Shown: positions 24,912-34,454, counted from the first letter of the stretch. The stretch is 64,000 nt of DNA from Kordia algicida (GCF_051013375.1 NZ_CP142125.1), one strand, 5' to 3'. Notes: generated from the sequence alone by a model not told the origin. Program-made: numbers and translations.

Positions 24912-25802
24912 CTAATGTACAGCTTCAACCGTATATCCTTCTTTTCGCAGTAAATTAATTACGCCTTGTTCGCCAGGTAAATGCAAGGCGCCAACACCGA
25001 TAAATGTAGGTTTTTCTTTTGCCATTTTTACAATTAATGGGATCCAATTTCGGTTTCGTTGATCTACAAGGCTTTCTTGAAAATCTGCTTCCAAACCTTG
25101 CTCTGCACTAACTTTGAGCAAACCTTCCCAATCTTCATCGTTGTAATAACGCGTCATATTTTCAAAATCTTTTTTACTTTTTTCCATTCCTTTTTCTGCC
25201 ATTTCTACCAAAGATTTCAATTGATCTTCATATGGAATATTATCAAAAACCTTCATCTGATCGGCTATAGTTTCTAGTCCAATTATTTTTTCTTTTTGCG
25301 CTTGGGCAATTTTCATAAACTCCGTATCGTAAGCTGTTCCGCTATCGCAAGTAGCCATTTTTGTAGTCAATGTTGAGGTAATTGCCAACGGCTTCATAGT
25401 GTTGAACATTTTTAAATCGAAACCAGTTTGTTCTTTAAAAAATGTCGCCAACGTTGTGTAATCTTCCTTATTTAAAAGACTTTCAATTGTTTTTCCATCT
25501 TCCAGAAAAATATACTTCATCATGTTTACTTGCAATTTCGGATCAGACATGTCAATCTCTAATGCCAACTGATCCGTTTCATCAAAAGCTTTTTTGAGTT
25601 TTTCTGTAAACACATAATCGCAAGTTAAGTGGATAGTTCCGTATACATACGAAGGTTTTTCGATACCATTTCCTGTAATTTTCCACAAAAGTGATTTTTC
25701 TAATTTTGGAGCTTCTGACTTGCTTGAAACAGATTTAGTCGTAGAACAACTAATAAATAATGTAAATATACTTAGAAGTAATAGGGAAAATTTATACTGC
25801 AT
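24912..25802 (-). CDS. TraB/GumN family lipoprotein
   Basis: 296 residues. Lipoprotein signal peptide with lipobox Cys19 (LFISC). The TraB/GumN fold has two conserved GxxH pieces: YVYGTIHLTCDYVF near residue 53 and FIGVGALHLPGEQGVINLLRKEGY near the C-terminus, both present. The family is related to Tiki-type metal-dependent proteases, and its bacterial role is not settled. Expected to sit in the outer membrane or periplasm. Downstream side is the 200-bp repeat array. Confidence 0.9.
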   Translation of the reverse strand: MQYKFSLLLLSIFTLFISCSTTKSVSSKSEAPKLEKSLLWKITGNGIEKPSYVYGTIHLTCDYVFTEKLKKAFDETDQLALEIDMSDPKLQVNMMKYIFLEDGKTIESLLNKEDYTTLATFFKEQTGFDLKMFNTMKPLAITSTLTTKMATCDSGTAYDTEFMKIAQAQKEKIIGLETIADQMKVFDNIPYEDQLKSLVEMAEKGMEKSKKDFENMTRYYNDEDWEGLLKVSAEQGLEADFQESLVDQRNRNWIPLIVKMAKEKPTFIGVGALHLPGEQGVINLLRKEGYTVEAVH

Positions 25803-25984
25803 AATAGAATTAAAAATGGTGATGTGTAATTTTTATTTTTTTGGAAAGATACTAAAAAAGTTGCGTAGCATTTGAATCTATATGTAAACAAATTTTGATT
25901 CAATTTTGACTCAATACGGAATGTAAAGATGAACTCATTTGGAATTGAGAAGGTTAAATTTTTCCTTTTTGAATTAAAAATTCG

Positions 25985-26115
25985 ATATTTGCATTTCACA
26001 AGCGCGCAAAGGATTGAGGCATTTGTTGAAGCTCCTCGCAGAGAGCGACTGCCGAAAGCCTGACTTTTATGGATGCGAAGGAACGCAGCTAGACATAAAA
26101 GATGCGCCAAGAAAA
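25985..26115 (+). promoter_or_regulatory. GC-richer structured leader before the small membrane protein gene
   Basis: GATATTTG (about 25982-25989) is one mismatch from a -7 element. The next 110 bases, up to the ATG at 26122, have far more G/C than surrounding DNA and form hairpins, e.g. CTTTTATG ... CATAAAAG (about 26064-26101) around GGATGCGAAGGAACGCAGC. This could be a structured 5' leader of the gene at 26122 or a dispersed repeat copy. No known riboswitch is recognised. Confidence 0.4.
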
Positions 26116-26121
26116 TAAATT

Positions 26122-26304
26122 ATGGGAATGAACAAAAATACAGTGTTAGCGTGGGCAACACTTATCATGGTATTGGTCGGAATAGGTTTAATAGCACTTG
26201 GCGCTTTTCGTTACAATGAAGTAGCAGGTTACGGATTTGCTGCTGTCGGTATCGGATTTTTTGCCATAGCATGGGTTTTTAATGCTTTAAAGGGTAGAGT
26301 TTAA
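26122..26304 (+). CDS. Small two-helix membrane protein, CAL67264 family
   Basis: 60 residues, ATG 26122. Two membrane helices (about 8-28 and 34-53) joined by a short loop (FRYNEVAG); the ending WVFNALKGRV is characteristic of the flavobacterial CAL67264-type family, which I recall by sequence pattern. Function unknown; inner membrane. A structured leader lies upstream. Confidence 0.75.
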   Translation: MGMNKNTVLAWATLIMVLVGIGLIALGAFRYNEVAGYGFAAVGIGFFAIAWVFNALKGRV

Positions 26305-26449
26305 TTATTTTTTGTTTATTTAAGAAAATGTTTTGAATGACAAATGCAAACATTTTTAAATCGATTGAGCACATGAATTTGTGGGAAAAGGTATATTTTT
26401 ATGCTCAAGTTATACAAATATTCATTTATACCTTTTAAATAATACGTAC

Positions 26450-26980
26450 ATGGAAATAGAACTACTCATCAAAAAATTTAAAAATAAAGATGCAAAAGCT
26501 TTCGAATCGTTATATGCTATGTATAATGATAGTATTTTTGGAGTGATTAACAATATTGTTAAAAATGATGATGTTGCCATGGAAGTAACACAAGATGTAT
26601 TTATAAAAGCGTGGAATAAGTCAGAATCTTACACTTCAAAAAAAGGACGTTTTTTTACGTGGTTGCTCAATATAGCTAGGAATGCTGCAATTGATAAAGT
26701 GCGTTCAAAATCTTTTAAGAATGCACAACAAAACCTGGACGTTGATTTTTTCGTACATAGTATAGAAACAAATGATAGTTTAGATCAAAAGACTAATGCC
26801 ATCGGTATTAAAAAATATGTAGGGAAACTTGCTGAAAAGTGTAAACGTATAGTACAATATATTTATTTTAAAGGTTACACACAAAAAGAAACTGCAGAAG
26901 CATTAGAAATTCCTTTAGGAACGGTCAAAACTAGAAATAGAAACTGTATTAAGGAACTAAGAAAAGCATTAGAAGTATAA
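26450..26980 (+). CDS. ECF-type RNA polymerase sigma factor
   Basis: 176 residues from ATG 26450 (MEIELLIKKFKNKDAKAFE); an upstream in-frame ATG at 26381 would add a non-conserved N-terminus. Sigma region 2 (about 10-90, with TQDVFIKAW and GRFFTWLLNIARNAAIDK) and region 4 with the helix-turn-helix YTQKETAEALEIPLGTVKTR at 144-163. No region 3, as in ECF sigma factors. The stop TAA shares its last A with the ATG of the anti-sigma gene, so the two are translationally coupled. It probably controls its own operon. Confidence 0.93.
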   Translation: MEIELLIKKFKNKDAKAFESLYAMYNDSIFGVINNIVKNDDVAMEVTQDVFIKAWNKSESYTSKKGRFFTWLLNIARNAAIDKVRSKSFKNAQQNLDVDFFVHSIETNDSLDQKTNAIGIKKYVGKLAEKCKRIVQYIYFKGYTQKETAEALEIPLGTVKTRNRNCIKELRKALEV

Positions 26981-27795
26981 TGGATATTAATGAATACATA
27001 GCATCTGGAATTTTAGAACTGTATGTTGCAGGAGCACTTTCTGAGGAAGAAAATGAAGAAGTGTATGCAATGATGCTGAAACATCCAGAAGTAACAAAAG
27101 AAGTACTTTCTATCGAGAATGCGATCACGACACTAGCTGCCGCGATGGCAAATAAAGATACATCTGCCATTTTTGAAGCGATTAAGGAAGAATTGAATCT
27201 TACAGATGAAGATGCGGATGATGAACCAAAAGTGATTCCAATAGCGAAGCGAAATCAAATTTTCTTATATGTTGGTTGGGCTGCTGCTATTATCTTTGCG
27301 GCTGGTTTGGTATTCTCTGTAGTGCAAAACAATAGTTTAGAATCTGAAATAGAAGTTGTAAGAGCCGAAAGAGAATCGCTAAAAGAGAAAATTTACGAAG
27401 CTAATAATGATTTAACGGCTGCAAACGAATTACTCTCGGTATTACGAACAAAAGATATTATTTCTGTTCCGCTTGGCGGACAGGCAGTTTCCCCAGAATC
27501 ATATGCAAAAGTATATTGGGATAAGAAATCGAATAGTATATATCTAGATTTAAAAGGGTTACCAGAACCACCACCAGGAAAAGTATATCAGGTGTGGTCA
27601 TTAAAACTGAATCCGTTGACACCAACAAGTTTAGGAACCATCGACGAATTTTTGACAGATACTGATAAAGTATTTGATTTGGAAAACGCAAACGAGTCCG
27701 AAGCTTTCGGAATTACCTTAGAACCAGCAGGCGGAAGTGAATCACCAACACTAGAGCAATTGTATACGCTTGGAGTTGTGGCTTCTACGCCTTAA
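26980..27795 (+). CDS. Membrane anti-sigma factor with RskA C-terminal domain
   Basis: 271 residues. An N-terminal cytoplasmic part (1-90, GILELYVAGALSEEENEEV, an anti-sigma-like opening), one membrane helix at 94-115, a coiled coil (about 120-150), and a C-terminal periplasmic RskA domain (WSLKLNPLTPTSLG, GITLEPAGGSESPT). No zinc-binding HxxxCxxC is seen. It should hold the sigma factor at 26450 inactive at the membrane until a signal triggers release. Terminator follows at 27827. Confidence 0.9.
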   Translation: MDINEYIASGILELYVAGALSEEENEEVYAMMLKHPEVTKEVLSIENAITTLAAAMANKDTSAIFEAIKEELNLTDEDADDEPKVIPIAKRNQIFLYVGWAAAIIFAAGLVFSVVQNNSLESEIEVVRAERESLKEKIYEANNDLTAANELLSVLRTKDIISVPLGGQAVSPESYAKVYWDKKSNSIYLDLKGLPEPPPGKVYQVWSLKLNPLTPTSLGTIDEFLTDTDKVFDLENANESEAFGITLEPAGGSESPTLEQLYTLGVVASTP

Positions 27796-27826
27796 AAGAT
27801 TAAATACATAATAGTATAAAGTTTAT

Positions 27827-27860
27827 AAAAGCTTCTGAAGTATTTTCAGAGGCTTTTTTT
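27827..27860 (+). terminator. Terminator after the sigma/anti-sigma operon
   Basis: Stem AAAAGCTTCTGAA with TTCAGAGGCTTTT (one G-T pair), five-base loop, T run. Confidence 0.9.
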
Positions 27861-27985
27861 GTGGAATGAACTTTTTCTGTAAAAGTGTTATTGAGGTTTA
27901 TCATGCATAGAACTCACATTAAATCACTTTTCTCTGTAGAGTAAATAGTTTTTTCTAATAAAAAATGTTGTTTTTAGACTTAATA

Positions 27986-30088
27986 TCACGCTTCTTCTTT
28001 CTCCAAAATCGTCAATCCAACACGAATAGTTGCGTATGATATAGCTTCTTGAAAATGTTCAAAATAAGGTTTGAGTGCATGCGGATTTTCCAATGTTTCT
28101 TTTGCTTTACGAATAGCTTCCAAGTCGTGTTTGTCAATAAACTGATGCATATCAATATCTTTTCCTTCCGCATACAATTTTGAAATATGAGAAAAAATAG
28201 TGGTTTGCGCTAATTTCCGTTCTTGTGCAATTTCTTCTATCGAGAATCCTTGTTGATACAATTCATAGGTTTTTTTTGTAGTATCAACTTTACGTTTTCT
28301 CTTTTTTTCTTTGGAAAAGCTAATGATTTCTTTAATAAAATCGTGTCCGTAATTCATCATTTTCACACGACCAACTCCGCTAATTCTGATAAATTCTTCG
28401 TCAGACATCGGGCGTTCAGCTTCCATTTCACGCAAAGTAGCATCATTAAAAATTTGATACGCAGGAACATCTTCATCTTGAGCAATTTTATAGCGCAACT
28501 GTCGCAAACGCTCAAACAACGAATTTTTCTTTGCTTTGGGTTTCTTTATTTTCTGTTCTTCAAAAATTTCTTTAGTTGCCACCAAATTTGCCAAATCTAC
28601 TTTTTTATTGTGGAACAAAACATCTTTTGCAAATTCTGTAAGTTTCAATTTATTATTTTCATGAAAAGCAATCTCCAAATACCCTAAATTGATAAGTTGC
28701 GTAATGTACTGTTTCCAGTCTAACCAAGCGATATCTTTGGCAATTCCGTATGTTTTCAATTCTTGATAATTTTTCTCTTGAATCACGCTATTCTGTGCGC
28801 CACGTAAAACATCAATCACAGTACCAATCGGTTCTTGTCCTTTTAATCTCGCTACGGCAGATAATGCTTTTTGCGCAATAATAGTTCCATCAAAAAACTG
28901 TGGTGGATTATTACAAACATCACAATTTCCGCAATCTTCACTAATTAATTCACCAAAATAACTCAATAAGATTTTCCTGCGACAACTTAAAGCATCTGCA
29001 TATTCTTTCATCCGATCAAGTTTTGCCAATTGGACCTCGACATTTCCAGAACTTTCAGCAAACTTTTTTAACTGAATTACATCAGCATAACTATGAAAAA
29101 GAAGCGTATTAGAAGGCAATCCGTCACGACCAGCACGACCAATTTCCTGATAATATCCTTCAATATTTTTAGGTAAATTATAATGAATTACCCAACGTAC
29201 ATTCGATTTGTCAATTCCCATACCAAAAGCAATCGTTGCGCAAATTACCTGACACGTATCATTGATAAAATCTTCTTGAATTTTAGAACGTTTAGTATGT
29301 GCAATTCCGGCATGATAAGCAATTGCATTGATATTGGCATTTTGTAGTTTCTCAGCAACAGTTTCTGTCGCTTTTCTACTCAAACAATAAATAATTCCAC
29401 TTTCAGTTGGACGCTCGTCTATAAAACTGATGATTTGTTTCACACGATCATTCGCAGGACGAACTTCCAATTTTAAATTCTTCCGATCAAACGAGGCAAT
29501 ATGTTGTTTCGCATGCGGAATGTTTAACTGATTGGCAATATCTTCCCGTGTAGCTTTATCAGCTGTTGCGGTCAAGGCAATCACAGGAATGCTTGGAAAA
29601 CGCTTCTTTAAATAACCAAGATTTGTATACGCTGGGCGAAAATCGTGTCCCCAAGAAGAAATGCAATGTGCTTCATCAATAGCAATCAAACTTATTTTTT
29701 GACTGCTAAAAATATGTTCCAAATACGATAAACTTTCAGGTGCAGTATAGAGTAATTTGATTTTGCCAGCGTCAATTTCACTATAAATAGCTTGTTGTTC
29801 AATTTCTGTTTGGCTACTATTCAAGTAGGCTGCAGCAATTCCGTTTGTGGTCAATCCGTCAACTTGATCTTTCATCAAAGCAATCAAAGGAGAAATTACA
29901 ATTGTAAGTCCTTCTAATAAAATGGCAGGCAGTTGAAAACAAATTGATTTTCCGCCACCAGTTGGCATGATGACAAGATTGTCTTTTCCAGAAAAAATAG
30001 AATTGATAATTTCTTCCTGTAACGGTCTAAAAGTATCGTATCCGAAATATTCTTTTAAAGTATTCTTAAGAGTAGTTGGAGCTATCAT
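27986..30088 (-). CDS. recQ: ATP-dependent DNA helicase RecQ
   Basis: 700 residues. Walker A MPTGGGKSICFQ (41-52), DEAH box with the RecQ aromatic loop (IDEAHCISSWGHDFRP), helicase C motifs ending YYQEIGRAGRDG, a zinc-binding Cys cluster (C-R-R-K ... DCGNCDVC), RQC winged helix, HRDC domain (ARLKG ... FERLRQLRYK / IFNDATLREM) and a further HTH-type tail (SIEEIAQERKLAQTTIFSH). A 3'-5' helicase for repair of stalled forks and recombination. It is convergent with the anti-sigma operon. Confidence 0.95.
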   Translation of the reverse strand: MIAPTTLKNTLKEYFGYDTFRPLQEEIINSIFSGKDNLVIMPTGGGKSICFQLPAILLEGLTIVISPLIALMKDQVDGLTTNGIAAAYLNSSQTEIEQQAIYSEIDAGKIKLLYTAPESLSYLEHIFSSQKISLIAIDEAHCISSWGHDFRPAYTNLGYLKKRFPSIPVIALTATADKATREDIANQLNIPHAKQHIASFDRKNLKLEVRPANDRVKQIISFIDERPTESGIIYCLSRKATETVAEKLQNANINAIAYHAGIAHTKRSKIQEDFINDTCQVICATIAFGMGIDKSNVRWVIHYNLPKNIEGYYQEIGRAGRDGLPSNTLLFHSYADVIQLKKFAESSGNVEVQLAKLDRMKEYADALSCRRKILLSYFGELISEDCGNCDVCNNPPQFFDGTIIAQKALSAVARLKGQEPIGTVIDVLRGAQNSVIQEKNYQELKTYGIAKDIAWLDWKQYITQLINLGYLEIAFHENNKLKLTEFAKDVLFHNKKVDLANLVATKEIFEEQKIKKPKAKKNSLFERLRQLRYKIAQDEDVPAYQIFNDATLREMEAERPMSDEEFIRISGVGRVKMMNYGHDFIKEIISFSKEKKRKRKVDTTKKTYELYQQGFSIEEIAQERKLAQTTIFSHISKLYAEGKDIDMHQFIDKHDLEAIRKAKETLENPHALKPYFEHFQEAISYATIRVGLTILEKEEA

Positions 30089-30429
30089 AGCCTACAAAGA
30101 AAACAAAAAAAACGGCAGGAGTAAATTGTTTTCAAATAAGTAACTCGGTTTTTATAAAATGTAATGTATATAAATAGTATATCGGTAAAATGATTTTTTT
30201 GCCTTAAGTATTGATAATTAGGTGCATGAAAAAAGCACAACAGTTAAAAGTTGTGCTTTCTTGGATTGGTTGATTGGTTATTTTAGATGAGAATGAGTTA
30301 ATCTAGGTTTTTTAGGAAAAAACTAAATAATTGCTCAGTAATATTCTTTTTTACACTGTAAAATTAAAAAGAATAACACAATTTTTGTTACGTGATCGCC
30401 TTACTAAAGGTACGTAACTTCGTTAAAAA
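30089..30429. terminator. Intergenic 341 bp with the minus-strand terminator (30228-30262) of the hydrolase gene
   Basis: AAAGCACAAC / GTTGTGCTTT (30232-30241, 30250-30259) with A/U tails on both strands serves as an intrinsic terminator, mainly for the minus strand. A second fold GTTACGT ... ACGTAAC (about 30389-30420) directly after the hydrolase stop may be the first terminator. Nothing protein-coding is seen; TTAATCTAGGTTTTTTAGG at about 30298 resembles part of the element at 14575. Confidence 0.6.
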
Positions 30430-31074
30430 TTATGATTCTGTTAACATTTTAATAGCTGTTTTTGATACGCGATGTGTTCCTTGAAAGGTCTTAAAAGTAT
30501 AATTGTCTCCGAATAATAATTGCATCTTTTCGTGTTCTTGTTGCATGCGTTCTTCGGTTAAATATTCGTCTTGCAAACCAACAATATTTAGCACTTTTGT
30601 CTTTTTGGGATTGATAAATGCAAAATCGTTTGGAGTTAATTCTGTTGGAATACTTCCTGCGTAAATGATTAACTTATCACAAGGAATTTTAAAACGCGAA
30701 ACCCAACGCATTGCTACAGAAACACCTTGCGAAAAACCCAATACAAAGAACTTTACATCTGCAGGAATTTGCTCAGCGTAATAAATAGCGTTCAAATTTG
30801 CCATCACATTTTTTATCTCAGCTTTTGTATTTTCTTTTGTCAACCAACTTGCGCCAACATGTTTGTATTCGTTCTTTAAATAATACTTTGAAGAAGCTTG
30901 TGGTGCAATAATGTAATTTTCTTCAGGATTCAATTCGTCAAAATAGTTGATAAAATAACGACTCAAAAAGCCAATTCCGTGACAAACCAACCACACATTC
31001 TTAGTTTTTGAGGTCAACTTGTTCATTGTAGAATAAGTATTGGTAATTTGGTAGGCGATTTCTTTTTCTTCCAT
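30430..31074 (-). CDS. Alpha/beta hydrolase (carboxylesterase/phospholipase-like)
   Basis: 214 residues, no signal peptide. Catalytic triad visible: S115 in GFSQG (113-117), D169 (IVGLQDEYLT) and H201 (GTHRV). Oxyanion motif CHGIG near 31-35. Family of cytosolic YpfH-type carboxylesterases. It is divergent from the menI-menF-menD run (78 bases between starts). Because no menH is seen in the window, a role in menaquinone synthesis is a possible but unproven idea; its GFSQG nucleophile elbow is more like carboxylesterases than MenH. Confidence 0.8.
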   Translation of the reverse strand: MEEKEIAYQITNTYSTMNKLTSKTKNVWLVCHGIGFLSRYFINYFDELNPEENYIIAPQASSKYYLKNEYKHVGASWLTKENTKAEIKNVMANLNAIYYAEQIPADVKFFVLGFSQGVSVAMRWVSRFKIPCDKLIIYAGSIPTELTPNDFAFINPKKTKVLNIVGLQDEYLTEERMQQEHEKMQLLFGDNYTFKTFQGTHRVSKTAIKMLTES

Positions 31075-31151
31075 TGGTATATATTATGCTTCGGGTTTTG
31101 TATTTTTGTATGACAGCGAAAATACTTGTTACGATTCTATAAATATATCAA

Positions 31152-31571
31152 ATGAATTTAAATAAAGAAGCAATCCTACAGCAACTTAACGCAATAGTAC
31201 CAAATACTTTATTAGAAACTTTGCAAATATCGTATACAGATGTTGGAGAAGATTTTTTAACAGCAAAAATGCCTGTAAATTCAAGTGTACATCAACCACA
31301 AGGTATTTTACATGGTGGCGCTACAGTGGCGTTGGCAGAAACTGTAGGAAGTACGGCTTCACATTTATTTATTGATACTGAAAAGTACAAAGTAAAAGGC
31401 TTGGAAATTTCTGCAAATCACCTCAAAAGTAAACGAGAAGGCGAAGTTTTTGCAACAGCGAGACCAATTCACAAAGGAAGAACCACACATCTTTGGGAAA
31501 TACGAATAGAAGATGAAACAGGAAATTTAATTTCGTTGTGTAAATTGACCACCATTGTGTTAGCAAAATAA
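31152..31571 (+). CDS. menI: Hotdog-fold thioesterase, probable DHNA-CoA thioesterase
   Basis: 139 residues of the PaaI/YdiI hotdog type. The catalytic helix reads GILHGGATVALAETVGS, with H54-G-G and acidic E63, as in E. coli YdiI/MenI. Its place directly before menF (8-base gap) and menD points to hydrolysis of 1,4-dihydroxy-2-naphthoyl-CoA in menaquinone synthesis; the family alone would not prove this. TATTTTTG (31101-31108) is a fitting -7 element. Confidence 0.8.
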   Translation: MNLNKEAILQQLNAIVPNTLLETLQISYTDVGEDFLTAKMPVNSSVHQPQGILHGGATVALAETVGSTASHLFIDTEKYKVKGLEISANHLKSKREGEVFATARPIHKGRTTHLWEIRIEDETGNLISLCKLTTIVLAK

Positions 31572-31579
31572 CGTTTTTC

Positions 31580-32671
31580 ATGCTTGACAGGTTATCAAAT
31601 CATATCCAAAAACAACTTCCTTTTGTGGCGTATCGGAAGCCAAATGCACTATTGACGAACGTTATCTTACAAAAAAACGATCTGTTGCATACAGTTTCAG
31701 ACTTTACCGAAAGCGGATTTGTATTTGCGCCATTTGATACTACAAAACAAACCATTCTTATTCCTTTTGATGAAATTTTATCGGGAGAATTAAATCGTCT
31801 ACAGGAAGACAAAACTTCAATTGAAGCATTCCATCCTTCTGCGGAAGCGCAAAAAAAACATGTACAATTAGTGCAAAAAGGCGTTGATACGATTCAAAAT
31901 TCTGAAATAAAAAAAATCGTTTTATCGCGAAAAGAAGAAATTATTTCTGAAACAAATCCCTTGGTACTTTTTGAACGTTTGCGAGACACTTACCCAACAG
32001 CGTTTGTCTATTTGTGGTTTCATCCAAAAGTAGGAATGTGGGCTGGCGCAACGCCTGAAACCTTGGTAAAAGCTACAGGAACTACCATTACAACCATGTC
32101 TTTGGCAGGAACGCGCAAATTTGAAGAAAATACTGTAATTCCTTGGAACCAAAAAGAAATCGAAGAACAGCAAATTGTAACCGATTATATTGTACACAAA
32201 TTACAAGATATAACAACAAACATTACCGTGAGCAAAGCGGAAACGCACCAAGCAGGAAGTTTGGCACACTTGCGTTCCATGATTTCAGGAAGAATGATTT
32301 CAACAATAAATATTGGCGATATCATTACAACATTGCATCCAACGCCAGCTATTTGTGGCTTTCCAACAGAAGCTGCAAAAGCATTTATTTTACAAGAAGA
32401 ACACTACGACCGAGCGTTTTATACTGGATATTTGGGCGAATTGAATATGCGTAAAGAAACCTCCAGAAATCGCAATCGTAAAAACCAAGAAAACAGCGCG
32501 TATAGAACCGTACGAACCAATTCTGAATTGTATGTAAATCTACGTTGTATGCAGTTAACTCACCACAAACGAATACTTTATATTGGCGGCGGTATTACAA
32601 AAGATTCAAATCCTGAATTGGAATGGCAGGAAACCGTAGCAAAATCGCAAATAATGAAGCGAGTATTGTAA
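31580..32671 (+). CDS. menF: Isochorismate synthase
   Basis: 363 residues, chorismate-binding family (anthranilate/isochorismate synthase fold). Recognisable core: KIVLSRKEEI near the first third, FHPKVGMWAGATPETLVK, the TMSLAGTRKF loop, HQAGSLAHLRSMISG, TLHPTPAICGFPTEAAK and the final IGGGITKDSNPELEWQET with the Mg-binding acidic residues. Converts chorismate to isochorismate, the first step toward menaquinone. Siderophore-type use is less likely, as menD follows directly. Confidence 0.92.
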   Translation: MLDRLSNHIQKQLPFVAYRKPNALLTNVILQKNDLLHTVSDFTESGFVFAPFDTTKQTILIPFDEILSGELNRLQEDKTSIEAFHPSAEAQKKHVQLVQKGVDTIQNSEIKKIVLSRKEEIISETNPLVLFERLRDTYPTAFVYLWFHPKVGMWAGATPETLVKATGTTITTMSLAGTRKFEENTVIPWNQKEIEEQQIVTDYIVHKLQDITTNITVSKAETHQAGSLAHLRSMISGRMISTINIGDIITTLHPTPAICGFPTEAAKAFILQEEHYDRAFYTGYLGELNMRKETSRNRNRKNQENSAYRTVRTNSELYVNLRCMQLTHHKRILYIGGGITKDSNPELEWQETVAKSQIMKRVL

Positions 32672-32697
32672 AAAATATTGTGAAAATTGTATTTTTG
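32666..32697 (+). promoter_or_regulatory. Promoter of menD inside the end of menF
   Basis: TTG (32666-32668, in the last menF codons), 21-base spacer, TATTTTTG (32690-32697). The -7 lies nine bases before the menD ATG (32706), so an mRNA from here would be almost leaderless. It would let menD be made separately from menI-menF. Confidence 0.6.
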
Positions 32698-32705
32698 CTA
32701 GACAA

Positions 32706-34454
32706 ATGATGTACTCAAAAATCCCATTAGCGCAAACCTTAGTTTCGCTTTGTATTGCCAAAGGTATCAACCATGTAGTGATCTCTCCAGGATCGCGAAA
32801 TGCTCCGTTAACACTAAGTTTTTCGCAGCATCCAAAAATTCAAGCATACAGTATTGTAGACGAACGTTGCGCCGCTTTTTTTGCATTAGGAATGGCACAG
32901 CAATTGTGCAAACCTGTTGCAGTGATTTGTACATCAGGTTCGGCAGTGTTGAATTATTATCCCGCTATTGCGGAAGCGTATTACAGCAACATTCCTGTTG
33001 TGGTAATTTCTGCAGATCGTCCCGAATACTTGATTGATGTTGGTGACGGACAAACGATTCGACAGAAACATATCTTCAAAAATCACATTAATTACGAAGC
33101 AAATTTAAAACAAGACATTACACACAAACGCACCATTTTGTCAGAAACACATCAATTGTCGGCAGAAATGGAACAAGAGTTGCAACAACGTGTACAATCT
33201 TATAACGAAGCAGAAATCAATCAGGCATTGAATGCAGCTGTAGAAAAAAATGGTCCTGTACACATCAATGCGCCTTTTGACGAACCTTTGTATGAAATGT
33301 TACCTGAACCGACAGTTTTCCCTAAAGTGCAATCGCTTGTTTTGGAAGAAGAAATCGATCATGAAAAAATAACAAAAGCAGCAGCTATTTGGAGTAATTC
33401 TGCCCGAAAAATGGTGTTGGTTGGAACATTGCCACCACATACTATTTCAAAGAAATATTTAGAAATTTTAGCGAATGATCCGTCGGTTTTGGTTTTTACG
33501 GAAACCACGTCCAATTTACGAGACGATAAGTTTTTTAATAAGATCGATCAGATGATTTTGCCGATTGAGAAAAACGAAGCAATGTTGGACGAATTTCAAC
33601 CAGAAATACTGCTGACTCTTGGTGGAATGATCGTTTCAAAGAAAGTCAAGGCAATTCTGCGGAAGCGTCAACCAGCGCATCATTGGCATATTCACGAGAA
33701 TAGAGTGTATGACACATTTTTTTGTTTGGAACATTTTTTTAAGATAAATCCGAATCATTTTTTTGAGTTGTTTTTTGCACAAACTAAGCCGATTGAAAGT
33801 TCGTATAAATCTTTTTGGAATGCCATCAAAAAAGAACGTCAACAAAAGCATGAAGTGTATTTGCAACAAGCTCAGTTTACAGATTTGAAAGCTTTTGAAG
33901 CAATTTTGGCATCTTTGCCACCTTCGTTAATTTTACATTTAGGAAATAGTTCCACAGTGCGATATGCACAATTATTTGAAATTGATTCGAGTATAGAATT
34001 GTTTTGCAACAGAGGAACAAGTGGTATAGACGGAAGCACTTCGACAGCCATTGGAACTTCGGTGGTTGCTGAGAAACAAACGTTATTGATTACTGGCGAT
34101 TTAAGTTTTTTGTACGACAGTAATGCGTTGTGGAATAATTACATTCCGAAAAACTTCCGTATTATTTTAGTGAATAATAATGGTGGCGGAATCTTCAGAA
34201 TTTTGCCAGGAAATAAAAATACGGAAAACTTTGATACGTATTTTGAAACCATTCATCCGCACACGGGAAAACAATTGGCAGAAATGTATCATTTTGAATA
34301 TCTCACGGCAACTGATGAAATGTCGCTTCAAAAGGCATTACAAACTTTTTATGATGTTAGCAAACAACCTAAGATTTTAGAGGTGTTTACCCCAAGAATT
34401 GAAAACGATGGTGCGTTGATCGATTATTTTAAGTTTTTCAACGAAAAAAAATAA
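32706..34454 (+). CDS. menD: SEPHCHC synthase (2-succinyl-5-enolpyruvyl-6-hydroxy-3-cyclohexene-1-carboxylate synthase)
   Basis: 582 residues, three-domain thiamine-diphosphate enzyme. PYR domain: SPGSRNAPLTLSF and the acidic DERCAAFFALGMA (the cofactor-activating glutamate); PP domain at the C-terminus: GTSGIDGSTSTAIGTSV, GDLSFLYDSNAL and VNNNGGGIFRI (the Mg/ThDP motif). It joins isochorismate and 2-oxoglutarate. Two ATGs stand together (32706, 32709). Downstream is not another men gene but DUF2853. Confidence 0.95.
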   Translation: MMYSKIPLAQTLVSLCIAKGINHVVISPGSRNAPLTLSFSQHPKIQAYSIVDERCAAFFALGMAQQLCKPVAVICTSGSAVLNYYPAIAEAYYSNIPVVVISADRPEYLIDVGDGQTIRQKHIFKNHINYEANLKQDITHKRTILSETHQLSAEMEQELQQRVQSYNEAEINQALNAAVEKNGPVHINAPFDEPLYEMLPEPTVFPKVQSLVLEEEIDHEKITKAAAIWSNSARKMVLVGTLPPHTISKKYLEILANDPSVLVFTETTSNLRDDKFFNKIDQMILPIEKNEAMLDEFQPEILLTLGGMIVSKKVKAILRKRQPAHHWHIHENRVYDTFFCLEHFFKINPNHFFELFFAQTKPIESSYKSFWNAIKKERQQKHEVYLQQAQFTDLKAFEAILASLPPSLILHLGNSSTVRYAQLFEIDSSIELFCNRGTSGIDGSTSTAIGTSVVAEKQTLLITGDLSFLYDSNALWNNYIPKNFRIILVNNNGGGIFRILPGNKNTENFDTYFETIHPHTGKQLAEMYHFEYLTATDEMSLQKALQTFYDVSKQPKILEVFTPRIENDGALIDYFKFFNEKK

